Shown here piece after piece: positions 47,528 to 59,900 of a DNA stretch of 64,000 nucleotides; position 1 is the first letter of the stretch; each line of letters opens with the position of its first letter. Source of the DNA: Brienomyrus brachyistius (taxonomy: Eukaryota; Chordata; Actinopteri; Osteoglossiformes; Mormyridae). Both the position numbers and the translations under genes were made by a program. Under the pieces are notes generated by a model. The model saw nothing but the letters and a program-made list of their open reading frames with translations, did no database searches and had not been told where the DNA came from. Location of the stretch: the NCBI RefSeq assembly GCF_023856365.1, contig NC_064549.1, positions 10,309,608 through 10,373,607 of the forward strand. The letters are read 5' to 3'.

Positions 47528-47710
47528 CAGGGATCTCCAACTCCGGTCCTGGAGAGCTACCGTCCAGTAGGTTTTCTATCCTACCCGGCTTCTGATGAGT
47601 CACACCTGTTCTCAGGTAAATACCAGGAACAGGTGTGGCTTGTCAGAAGCCAAGTGGGACAGAAAACCTATTGGATAGTAGCTCTCCAGGACCGGAGTTG
47701 GAGACCCCTG
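47528..47710. mobile_element. Near-perfect palindromic hAT-like MITE
   Basis: It runs from CAGGGATCTCCAACTCCGGT to ACCGGAGTTGGAGACCCCTG. Nearly the entire 183 bases are self-complementary (GGTCCTGGAGAGCTAC versus GTAGCTCTCCAGGACC). The flanks 'gtataga' and 'gtatgga' look like a target-site duplication of 7-8 bases. Confidence 0.8.
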
Positions 47711-47719
47711 GTATGGACT

Positions 47720-48370
47720 ATGTTCCTTCACAGATTGGCGCGTTGTAAGAGACATGTAGAGACCTTTCGAAGCTCATGTTCCTGATATATGAACAGCCCC
47801 AGTGTCATGACTGCTAGTGGCCAGCAGCAAATGCATAGTTTGGATTTGCACATTACACGTTTGACAACAGAGAAATGTTAAAACAGATGTGGAGAAACGT
47901 GGACTTCCAGGCATAAGAATGTGTTTCCAGCACCATCTTGTGGTGAGAAAGGATCATGACAGGAAACAGGAAATTTCGGGATATGCAACACAACTACAAA
48001 TTTGTGCTGACAATTTAATAGCTAACAGTCTTGGGCACCCAAGTTACACCCTGGCCTTATGAAACACTCAAATTCTAATTTTGCTTTACCATAAACAGTG
48101 ACAACCACAGCTGGTCCTACATTCATCTAGGGTCTTAAACCACCTGTTACAATTTTCCCTTTCTTATAGCCCAGGTAGAAAGACCTGGATGTTACCCTGA
48201 ATATGACAAGGCAGGCAGAGAAACCAATATAAAAGTAAAAGCTGAGCACACGACCAGCTGACAGCCAGCATTCCGTATGCTTAAGCCACCATCTTATTTT
48301 GCAAACAACCCGGCCAGGACTTGTATGGGAAAAGCGAAAGCTAGCCGTCATACACCAACTGAGTATGTGT
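47720..48370. other. Intergenic, nothing recognised
   Basis: No coding or repeat signal beyond chance short frames. Confidence 0.5.
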
Positions 48371-48374
48371 GTTT

Positions 48375-48566
48375 CAGGGCAGGAGTGAGCAATCTTATCC
48401 TCAGTGGGAGAGTGGATGCAGGTTTGTGGGGTAACCTTTAGGCCAGCTGATCAAACCCAGGTGGGAGGACTCTTCAGCCAATCAGTCCTCTACTTAGTGA
48501 TCTCATTAGGGAGTTGCAGCACACACACACACACAGGCCCTTTCTGGATAAGGCTGCCTAGCCCTG
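48375..48566. mobile_element. hAT-like MITE, copy 3
   Basis: Starts CAGGGCAGGAGTGAGCAATC and ends GGCTGCCTAGCCCTG. The interior 'gtggggtaacctttaggccagctgatcaaaccca...gccaatcagtcctctacttag' matches copy 1 in the same orientation. It includes a (CA)n stretch. Confidence 0.75.
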
Positions 48567-48569
48567 TTT

Positions 48570-49310
48570 TATGAAGTCAATAGTCTGCATTCTGTTCCTG
48601 GGGCCTGAACAGTTACCCGTTGGAGTACGTGGGCTTGTAATCCCTCTTTTACTGTTAGTTCTGCACATGATTCTCATCAGGAAAGCTGGCCGCCCCCCTA
48701 TATCTTTACATTCTTGCCGATGTCTATATGGATTATACCAGTGGCTGAGGACCAAAATTTCTATCCAGAGCTAGAATTATGGATTTAATGTACAGCACAT
48801 CTATTCTATAAAGTGCTCAAATAACGCTACATAAGCCTTAAAGGAACTGCTAATACGACAAAAGCAAGAAGTATGCAAGATTCTGGCAAGATGGATAGTA
48901 GTCCACACTCCTCACAGGCTGGTAAAATCTCAGTTGGGTCTTCTGCCAACAATGTGCATCTTTTTTATGACCTGACCAGGCCCCCTACCGTAAAACTACT
49001 AAAATGACGAACTCACTAATCTTCCCAATAAAAACCAAAGCAGTCCGTCTCCGCGCATAGCAATTCCATTCAGGATGCCGTTTAGACGTTATTTAATGCA
49101 TTACCCACACTGCACGGCACTGGTAGTTTTGGAACACCACAGAGCATGTCAGTACTTCAGGCCTTGCTTACTTTACATAATCTGAACGTGAACAACTGCC
49201 ATTTAGGATATAACTACGCATTTCAGCACAGGAATGGGGAAAAACTTGCTCCGCAAAAACACCACTTCTAGTGTATGGCGTGTCTCTGGGATTAATTTAC
49301 TATTAGTTAA
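48570..49310. other. Intergenic, nothing recognised
   Basis: Spacer between MITE copies without recognisable gene content. Confidence 0.5.
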
Positions 49311-49312
49311 GG

Positions 49313-49513
49313 CAGCGGTTCTGAAACTCTGTCCTCAGGCCACACTGCCCTGCTTGTTTTCCTGCTATCCCTGCCTCACACACAATTCCAGCTGTCTTTC
49401 AGCTTCTGATTACCTGGATCAGGTGTGTTCAGTCAATCAGCAGTGTGTAGGGCAGGGATAGCTGGAAAACAAGCAGGGCAGTGGGGCCTGAGGATCGAGT
49501 TTCAGAACCGCTG
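49313..49513. mobile_element. Palindromic hAT-like MITE
   Basis: CAGCGGTTCTGAAACTCTGT at the left and TCGAGTTTCAGAACCGCTG at the right are inverted repeats. Inner arms 'tgccctgcttgttttcctgctatccctgcc' and 'gggatagctggaaaacaagcagggca' extend the hairpin. Confidence 0.75.
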
Positions 49514-50322
49514 AGTTAAGGAGAGATGTTTCAGTTCTACTCCAAGGTCTATCAAAACCTGTCACCATACAGAACCAGAATTCTTTAGGAATGACTATAC
49601 TAGGTATGATGCAATTTAGTTCATTCTGGGAATACAACATCAAAATAAAGTAGGAACACCCTCTTCAGTCTCCCTTACCGAAATCAGAAAAAACACAACC
49701 TTGATGCAGGAGTTCCCTCGGAAAGCTCTGGGTTTTCACTCACCAGTGCTTATCACTTTTGCCAACCACAGATGGGAGGAGGAATCCCTATTACAACTAT
49801 CGCAATAAAAAAAAAGCTACCAGAACCTATTACATTACATTGATCTTTATAGTCAGGAAGCAGGACAGCTAGTTACGTGGTGGTTTAGTTTTCCTTTTTT
49901 TTCTCTTGATAAATTAAATTTGCAGACATTCGTACACAAAGAATAAAACCTTTAAACTGTACTTCCGCTCCACAATAGACAAGTTCTGGGGGAAAAAAAA
50001 CAAACTGCAAGAGAATAGTTCGCAAACAAACATTGGTCACTGGGATTCACTCCTTCAAAAAGGTGGGGTCCTGCAGCCCCTGTTCGGAGTGCAGTTGCAG
50101 ACTGTAGAATTTTAAAAAATAAAATAAAAAAAAGCAGTCCAGAGCAAAACAACTTGTCGCACAATAGCTACTGCTAGACTGTTGACATCAGTATTATTAA
50201 TACAAGCTGAAATTCTGTACAGTTTTAGAACATACAAAAAAAAATGGAAAAAAGTATATTACTATTGTATATTAATACCTACAAGGCTGTTCTTGTTTTT
50301 GTGTCTTGGACATCAACCACTG

Positions 50323-50328
50323 TTTATT
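50323..50328 (-). terminator. Candidate clptm1 polyadenylation signal
   Basis: AATAAA on the minus strand, about 580 bases beyond the clptm1 stop codon. Confidence 0.35.
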
Positions 50329-50904
50329 AAAACAATTCAGGGCTCATTTTTCTAGATACTGTTTGGACAGTTATGCTCAGCACATTTACCAGCCCACAGC
50401 ACTGTCTACAATGTTAAATCAGGTTTCCCCAAGCTTAATACTCACACATGGAATGAAAAGGTCACAAGATATCCAGACTGGAGGGAGAGAGAGAAAATAA
50501 GAGAGTGCCCATGGTCTTTCTTGTGCCGCGTTTTAAAATACGGCACCGTGATATGCACTAGAGCCCCCCCTTGCCCACAAAATAGTGCCCCAACCCTCTC
50601 CCACTGACCACACACAGCTCTCCAAAACACCAACTTTACGCATCCAAAACACATAATACAGTACAACATTTACTTCACTTAAACTGCAAAAAAAGGGGGT
50701 TTCTTTTCTTTAAAAATGGGAAGTCTACATTAAATATGATCGGAGTTGCAGACTGTACCAGAGGAAGAAAAATTTACTGAATTTGCTGTAGTGTCCATTA
50801 CAGAACAAAAGTGACTCCGTCTCACTTCAGTGGCCTATGGAATAGAAATTCTGCCTGGTTTCTGCTTCTAGGTAAAGATGGAGAAAAGGGGTGGTGTTGT
50901 GCAG

Positions 50905-53900
50905 TTAATCGTTCTTCTTCTCCCCCTCTGGCTTGTCTGAGATGGCTGCGACCTCACTGCCTGCAGGCCCCTGCTCTGTGCTGTCCTTGATGTGGTCTAC
51001 ACCACTGGTGCCAAATTCATTAACACGGTTGGGGTCGACTCTGTAGATCCAACGCTGGTACAAGTAGATAAAGAACACAACATCTGTTGCGGGAGAGGGG
51101 GGGGGGGAGAGAGAGAACCCAGTAAACTCCTTAGCGAGGCAAGTAACCAAAAACAGATTTTGCGGAGGACAAGGGTAAATGCCTAGAGGCTATCATATAT
51201 GCAGCAAAAAAAACTAAAGTAAACTGGTAAGGATGGTCTGAGGTTCATTAGCACTGTCGCTGCAATAAGTTACATATTTAAAACTGCATCTGGAACATCA
51301 TAGCGTTTGGCAATAAGGGCGATAAGATATTGAAAGATAAGAAAAAAAAATGTTCATTGATTAAAAGAACTTGCGATGTGTGCAGGGTGACGAACTCACC
51401 ATCTCTCAGGCAGCCTATTCTGTACATCATGGGCATCTTGATGACGAAGGCAAACAGGTCATCGATGAAGGTGTTGAGGGCCTTGTAGGTAAGCATCCTC
51501 CATGGGAGGTGGGCCACAGACTTCATCTTGTAGTTGATGAAGAGCTGTGGTGTCATCGTAATGAAGCCTGGGGCAGAACACAACCACAGGTTATATATAT
51601 ATATAAAAAAACAAAAAGATAAAAAAAAAAAAATCACTTGCTTGCGGTCAGGCTTCTAACACCAAGCGTGTGGGTTTCAGGGAGGTAACTCACCAAAGGT
51701 TAACAAGAAGCCATACATCATCCCCAGCACCCAGGAGTACCAGCCCTTGTGCTCCATGTATATCAAGCTATAGACTGCATAGCAGCCAAACAGTGGATAC
51801 AGCAGCCAGGAAAGGTACCTAAAAGCCATCTGAAGAACCAAACGGCAGGGGAGGGGGGTGTCAGTGGTCATAAATAGGTTTATAATAATTATAAACAAAC
51901 AAGAAAAAGCAACCAACTTGTGGCACAACAGCAAAACAACACACACATCGGGGTCTGGGCGAGGTGTAGTGCATAAAATATGCATCACTCATTATGTAGG
52001 GTGGAGTAGTGGCTCCATGGCCAGGGATCTGTGCCAGCGGTCAGGAGGCCGCGGGTTCGAATCCCGTGAAAGCCAGGAGTGATCCTACTCCGTTGGACCC
52101 TTAAACAAGGCCCTTAAGGTACTGAGGTATCGCCCGTCACATGGCTGCACTCAGGTTCTCATCCCAATTCGGGATGGGAATCGGCAGCGACTGGCCCAGA
52201 ACCAATGTTTGCAATTTTTAAACAGATTTTGATGACGAGCATTTCAGGCCTACATTTTAAAGTAAAGATGGTAGGCACTCATCGTATGTGAAACCTAAAT
52301 TCACAAGTAGATGATCAACATGGAAGCACTATGCTGATGGGGGCTTTGAGTTGGTTAGAGCTAGTGCTAGATCACTTTAGTAAGTACTTTGGGAACATTC
52401 TGGCTTTCTAACAATTACACCAACGCCAGACAGAGAAAGCAAATAAGACTGTCTGTCGGTTCTGTTACACCAAACTCTGAGTTTTCTGGAAACACGTCCA
52501 ATATGCCAACTCATTTAAATCATCATCCTAGAATGTGCTTTTGTCAGGAAATGCAGGCAACTCAGTGATGACTTGGCACTGGCAAATCAGTGCTCAATTA
52601 GTTCAAATGTGTTGCAGACGCCTGTCAGATTTCTAGCAGGCTAAATATCCGGACCCTTCGACTCCAAATCCGGTAGTGTGAGAATTATTGCAACTGGCAA
52701 TGAGTGTGGCGATGAACTACAGCCAGAGAGAGTGCAAGACGTGTGGCAAGATGATACCCGAGGGTTTTTAAAAAAGTGTAAATGCTTCAGTTTGTTAGAA
52801 AACTGTCCTTAGGGTTGAGGGAAGGGGTATAGAAATATTCAAAGAAAGCTGACATTTCACACACGTGCGGTTAGTTGTGGCTTTAAACTGAAACGGCGCA
52901 GGAAATTTCTCAGGACGTGCTTATTCATTCATGACAGCACCGCGCTACACTCGCACGAATCAGGCTGTGTTAACTGGGCAAATATTTTAGCAGTACCAAA
53001 GGTGAAGAACAATTTCAGCAACCCATTTCGAAAAGTGATGTTTAGAAATCAATTTTGTAACTCTTAGGGTGATATTAATATCATAAAAATAGAAGAATAA
53101 GGAATAAAGGACTGAGCAGTCCTGCTAAGGAAATTCTTTGGAGAGTAGATGATGCTGCAGAACTTAACGCCGATATGTATTCGCCGGAATGTGCTCTTAC
53201 GTCGTCGTAGATTTTGGTGGAGGACTGGACGTACGTGGACTTGTCTGTAAAAGTCAAGCGTGGAAATAATCCAACAATTCTGTTCTCTCTGTCCAGCTGG
53301 AGGGGGGAAAAAAAGCATCCAGGTCTGTTACAACCAAGGAAGATAAGGTTTGCTCCTCTGAGTTTGAGCGGTGGAGGAACCATGCAAGAAGCATGCCGCA
53401 CATCTCACCTTCACGTCCACAACCTTGGTGATCTTCCAGAAGTCAATAAGTAGCCCGATGAAGACACTGACTTGCACCACGAAGTTGGTCTCGTTGTCCA
53501 GGATGTACAGCAACACCACCAGAGACTGGAAGACCCCAAAGAAGATTGAACGCACAGAGAGACCCTCAAGGGACTGTCTGCTGTTCCAAAACTGGATGTC
53601 TAGAAGAGGGATACAGCCACGGGGTAAGAATAAAAACTATGACCACAATCATCCATTTTTAAAAGCATTATACATGTCCAGTCATAAGAAAATCCACCCT
53701 GTCAGACGCAAGACATAATCTACAACCGTAATCTACTATTACAATCTATTGTTCTACATCCTTGTCAAACGAGATACCGACCCTGGCAAAAGGCAATATG
53801 ACAAACAAGGTAGAAAAAAGTCAAAGGTAGAACAGTCAAGACACAAAACACATGGCAAGAAGACCATCCATCCAAAGAACAGCTCGATCCCAATTCCAGT

Positions 53901-56900
53901 CAGTACCGTTCTTGAAGGCCAGGAACTCAAAGATGCTGTGGACGATGGACACGACAATGGTCAGACCGAGAAGATAAGGATTGGTCTCCAGTAAAGCCAC
54001 CTGTGGAGAGAGACCATTTCTTAAGTGTTCATCATTTATACTCATGAACAATTTTACTTCCCCTTATAAACTATTCATCCATCCATCACCAAAACCACTT
54101 ATGGGGTCACGGGGGGGGGGGGGGGGGGGGACCGGAGCTTGTCCTGGGAGCAATGGGCACAGGTAGGAACCAACCCTGAGCAGTCGCCAACACACCGCAA
54201 AGCGCACACACTCACATGTTTACGGGGCCAATTTAGAGATGCCAATTAACTTATCCTGCACGCTTCTGGACCGTGGGAGGAAACCGGAGCCCCCGGTGGA
54301 AACCCACGCAAACACGGGGAGAGCGTGCAAACTCCACACAGAAAGGCCCTACACCCGACCCGGGAACCGAACCCAGGACCTTCTTGCTGTGAACGCGTCA
54401 CCGTGCTACCCCAGCACCCCTTTACTCTAAGCTAATTCCAAGGGCCCAAGGCTCTGACCTTGACAGAGTCCTGGTCCTCGTCGGACTGCTCGTAGGTATC
54501 GTCTCCCAGGAAGTTCCAGGGGGACTTGGTGCTCTGGGCAGCGTAGAGCTGCCAGCGCCAAAGCGAGAGGGGGCAAAAGGACAGACGCAACGGCAGCTTC
54601 TCCAGCGTCTCATTGACGGGAAAATAGTCTTTCTGCAGGTTCCAGTAGTCGTTGAAGTACACGATTGGGTAATAGTCCCCACTGACTGCATCAAACTTCA
54701 CATCTGGATAGGGAGGGAGAGGAAGGAGTCATCCTGTCGTCAAATACTATATTTACAATGCTCAAGCGTGTCCATATTAGGATTAATCATCATTATCCAT
54801 CTTATCGTCCACATTATACTTGACAAATTAGACTGGGATTGAGAGATGTGGTGTATAAAATATCTTTAAAATTTCTAAAATCACCGACAGTCCGTAAGTA
54901 ACGCTGATCCAAATTTACCTTCGTTAGTCTAAGGAAACACCACAGAGTCGGGTAAACCCAAAGTACGCAGCTTTCAACAATGCAAAGATCTTTGGGTGGG
55001 AAGTGTATAGTTCAGCTACAGTGTGTGGGATGATGTGGAAATGGGGGGTGAGCCGTACGCTGATCCAGGGGTGGGGGCACAGAGCCCTTCACCCAGGCGG
55101 TGTGGTCATCCACCATGTTGATAGTGAGGTTTGGGTGCCAGTGGGAGATCACCTCCACCGGACCGTGACTTTCTGCACGCTGTGAAGACACAAGCCCAGA
55201 TAAACACAAACTTTAGTGTTCCGATAGCGCAATACAATTATTTATCTACGTAGAAGCTAAATGATATGCAGACCTTGATCATCTCAGGGTCAGCCTCTGT
55301 CTCTCCAGTGAGAAGGTTCTTTGTCTTCTGGAACTTCCTGCGTTTGAACTTGTTCAGCACTGCGGGAGGGTTAAAGAAATCATCACTGGAAAACTCTCTC
55401 GCGCCAAAGAATTACGTACCGTTAAGGGAGAACATTATAAAATGAATTTGAGGAAGCACTTCTTTACACAGCGTGTAGGTGGAGTATGGAGTGGTCGTCC
55501 TGCTAGTGTAGCGCAAGCTAAAACCCTGGGTTCCTTTAAATCAGAGCTAGATAAGATTTTAACAACTCTGAGCTATTACTTAAGTTCTCCCCAAACGAGC
55601 TTGATGGGCCGAATGGCCTCCTCTCGTTTGTAGACTTTTTATGTTCTTATGTATGCTAGCTATGTCCATAGCTCTCACACAGATTAACAAGGGTAACGTC
55701 ATAGGTATGGAATACAAGGTGGTGTATATCTGTGGGCTTTTTACAGTGTCGGTACGCTTTGCAAAGATGTCTCGGATAGGAGCTCTTACTTCGAGAACTA
55801 TGAACTGTGGCCAGGCGCCGGTACTGGCCCTTGCGTTTGGGATCTGGGTGGAACCCACTCTTGGTGAAGTAGACATGGATGTACAGGGAACCATTCTGCT
55901 TCACATTCTGAATCCCAAGGAGAGGAATGAGCATTAGAAAATATAAACTAGAAATATATAGATAAAAACATTAGAAATATATAGAATTACAGAGCTATAA
56001 ACAGACTGGCTGGAGAGCCAGGGCTGAGAGTCGCCCTCGATACCCAAAGCTGCTTACTCCAAACCCAAAAACTTACCTCAGGAATGTCCATTTCCCCATA
56101 GTGCTCATAACAACCATCCCCAGCTTCCCCCGTGGTCCAGTCTCCGTACACCAGGTCTCGCTGACTCCAGAAAAGAGCATCACTATTGTTGAAGTCTGAG
56201 AATATCTCGTTCTGGGAGACGTATATATGCAAGTCCTGGACAGAGTAGAGAGAGGAGATACTTAATGAGAACGTAATCTCTAACCCACGTAGCTGCTTCT
56301 ATCGGCAGTTTTTGAGAAATAATTGCATACTGGTTCATCCACAAAACGCAATCCTTATCTTCATCCACAAGTTATGCCGGTACCACCATGACCTCCAGAT
56401 CAGCCCTTCAAGTGTTGTGGATATTTTCACTTCTGTATCGCGCTGTAATGAGGGGGGCCCATGCTGCCGGGCAGACTGGGTCTGCATACCATGAGTGTGT
56501 CCTTGGGGAACAGGTTGCGGCTGGGGACTCGCGGGGCTCCGGCTGGGGTACTCTGGTCTGGCGTGGACGGGCCCCGACGGAACCAGCTGCTGATGGCCCA
56601 GATAATGAAGATCCTACAGGGATCGATAGAGTGACAGGTTTGTGCGGGGGGACATCAGCACGCGGCAACTTTCCAGAGCGAGCTGAGAGTGGGAGGTGCA
56701 TTTGCATCCGACTTCTTTCATTAAGAGGCACTCAAGTTTTTTTTAACAAAAATCTGGTTAAGTAAAAAAAATCAACACCCAGCATTCATAGCTGCTGTTA
56801 ACATTAGCCACTAGTAAAAGACCTGAACAAAATTACTTGCTTTCTTACAATGAACTTCCCACACAAGTTGTCTGAAATATCCTTTTTTTTCCCACCATCC

Positions 56901-59900
56901 CTCTAACCAAGAATGAGACAAAGAATGAGCTAAGCAGGATTTCAATTACAATAAGCAACCCAGACTGCAGCACTGGGGAGGTGTGTTATTTTAGAAAAAG
57001 TAAACAGATGCTACTGTTGCACTGACTGACACATTAAGTGTATGAATGCTCACTAGATTTAGAAACACTGGTTAAGTATCTGAAATTGAAAACTGTAGGT
57101 TCTGCTGCAGAAATCTCAGCTAAAAGATAGACCGACTTTGCCTTTATAACATAAGTACACAATAAAATATATAAACTGCAAATGCAGTGACTCTCACCCA
57201 CTGCATGACAGTACAGCATGCAAAGTCAGAATGACCTAGTTAAAAGCTGCAGAGTTCCCCCAGTGGCATGTGCATGATGCATCCGACAGTGGGGACCGGG
57301 GTATTATACACCTGAACCAGCACTAACTGTTGCCGTTTTGGAGGCCGAGAAGACAAACTGGGTCATGCTCACACAATGAGTTCGAGAGCTTTGCTCCTCC
57401 TAAATAGCTGTGCATTGAAATCGCGCAGAGAGTTCTCGACAAATGCACTGCTTTGAGGACAAAACCCACCGCATGTCAAGCGAAATGAGGTGGATGTGTG
57501 ACGATACACCTGTTGGGGTGCAGGTATCGTAAGTTGACGGGGTGACCTATGATGGAGTTATGAGGCCACTCCCAATTGGACATGCGTGGGAAAAGTGGCC
57601 AGTTCATGGCCATAGGGTTTCCTGGTATGGACCAGAGTAGAACAAAGCATTGTCTGGTCAGCTATGAGAATAACAATGGGACCAATTGAAGCACTGCAGC
57701 ATGTCCTGATACAGCTCGACAATAGAAAACAAGAACGTGCCAAGCAAGTTGTATAATCCTACTAATCTTCCCCTAGGGATTGTATGGCAACAATAACACA
57801 TGAACACATAGACACACACACCTGCATGGTGAGAGATTCAGCCCTCAGACACTAATTAACTTGACCAGAAGAGTCTTCCAAACACTCTCCTCGTATCCAC
57901 ACATGGGAGTCCTAAATATGTCGATAGTCTCTCAGGAGGGCCAATGAAATATTTACCTTAGGCTTTTTCAAATAAAGCCGTTCAAAACTTTAGCTTGCTT
58001 AACCTCATTTACAGCAATTCTAGCCTTCCAAAAACAATTGAGAATAAAATAACCACTTAATACAAATCAATTAAAACAAATTATGTTTAAAGGTTCCGAT
58101 ATGTAAATTCCACATACGAATCATATCACTGTAAAAAAATATTTAAACAAGAAGTAACCTGCTTTCAGGACATACCATAACATGACTCAATGCAGAGAAT
58201 ATCACGGTAGAGAACTTACATACGGTGGAAAGGAATGAAAGGGTAAATTCTCAAAAATAACCTCATATGAACATAATCCACTTCCAAAAACAAGTTATAA
58301 GGAGAATTACCACCAATTGGACTTAAAGTTGCCTAGCAAGTAAGCGACAAGTGGATCAATATTCCAGTGACACTCTTGTGATTTATTTTACAACATTTAA
58401 GCACATCCTTTTGTCCTGAAAGGTGCGACTTTTCAATGGTTGCCTCCACTTTGTTCCAGCACATAATTTATAGGGGCGCATTCTTCTGATGCATCTTCCC
58501 AAACCTGTTTCCTTGTAGCCCGGAAGCCACAAAGCTGTGGGTAGAAGGGGAACTCGCTGTCCTGATCTGACCATATGAGGCGGACCCACCTGAAGAGGAC
58601 TCCCTTGATGACCTGCCATGCATTGGGAGGTGGCTGCTGCTGCTGCTGTTGTTGTTGTTGCGGCTGAGCATCCTGTGCAGTCCCAGCAGCCTGAACAGCC
58701 TGGTCTCCACCTGCAGACCCATTACTGCTCACCTGTGCAGTCAAACGTGGACAGGCAACAGGTCAACGACTGTGTTCAAACACAGTCTACCAATCCGTGT
58801 CTGATTTTAAACAAACACAACCACATACGTGATGAGAGAAAAAAAATAAAACTCAAAAAGCAGTACTACTTCCATTTCTGCTACCAAAACTAAAAATCAG
58901 ATTATCACTCACAATGAGTTTTAAATTAAACTACCCAGATTTGACCAGTACCAAGACGAAAGTCAGTATCTTCAACTTCCAAAGTGACCATTCCAAAATT
59001 TTAAGATAGTTACAAGGGTTTTTTTATCAATCGTAAAAGGAAAAACCCAGAGCATGGAGAGACATAAATCAGGGCAAAATTATGCGTGTTCAGTTTGTTC
59101 ACAGGTGTAAAACACAAATTTCCATTAAAGTGAAAAATGTGCCTGTTGCAAATGCAAGTCCACAATAAGCAAGGAGCTTAAAGGCTCATTTCTAGGAGGT
59201 GTAACTTAAGTAGCATCAAGACTCTGATATCTGTTTCCTAAAAAAAAAAAAAAATAAAAAAATAAATAAATAAAAAATCACCTGAGGTGGTAATTATGCA
59301 GATCCATGCCTAAGTGCCAACTTTCCCAATGGAAATATGCTACCCACCGAGCATTCGATAGCAAGATTTTAAATTAAATCTGCTGGGGTAATGTTTAACC
59401 TCATGCCCATACCTTCAGTAGGGTTTGTTTAAATACAAAAACGACAACCCAAGACATCAAAACACTGTGGGTGTGTTGGGGGTTACAGGGCATGGAACAA
59501 ATGCCTAATCCATGTTAATAAACGGTGAAAGTCTGTACAAGACGAGCCTGACGAAACCTATTCGTGAATGTCTTGGAAAACTGGTGTCCTCAATCTAGCA
59601 GAGTGAGGTGTAAACGGTTATGCTGCTACTGAAGCAGGTCCAAGCACCACTAATGCACCATTCCCTCAGGCACGGTATATATTTATCCTACACAGTACTA
59701 CGGAGGCAAGGGAGAAATGGAATTTACACAAGCCTTACGAACTACAATAGTGCAGCATTTCCACATTACTCAAAGCAACCCCAGTCCTTTTCATTTCATT
59801 AATTTAACCCAAATAGTATTTTTTAAAAACCAACACTGTAATGAGTAATACTGTTGTTTCATGCTTAATTCTGTCATGTTGTCATGAATATTCAATGCCT

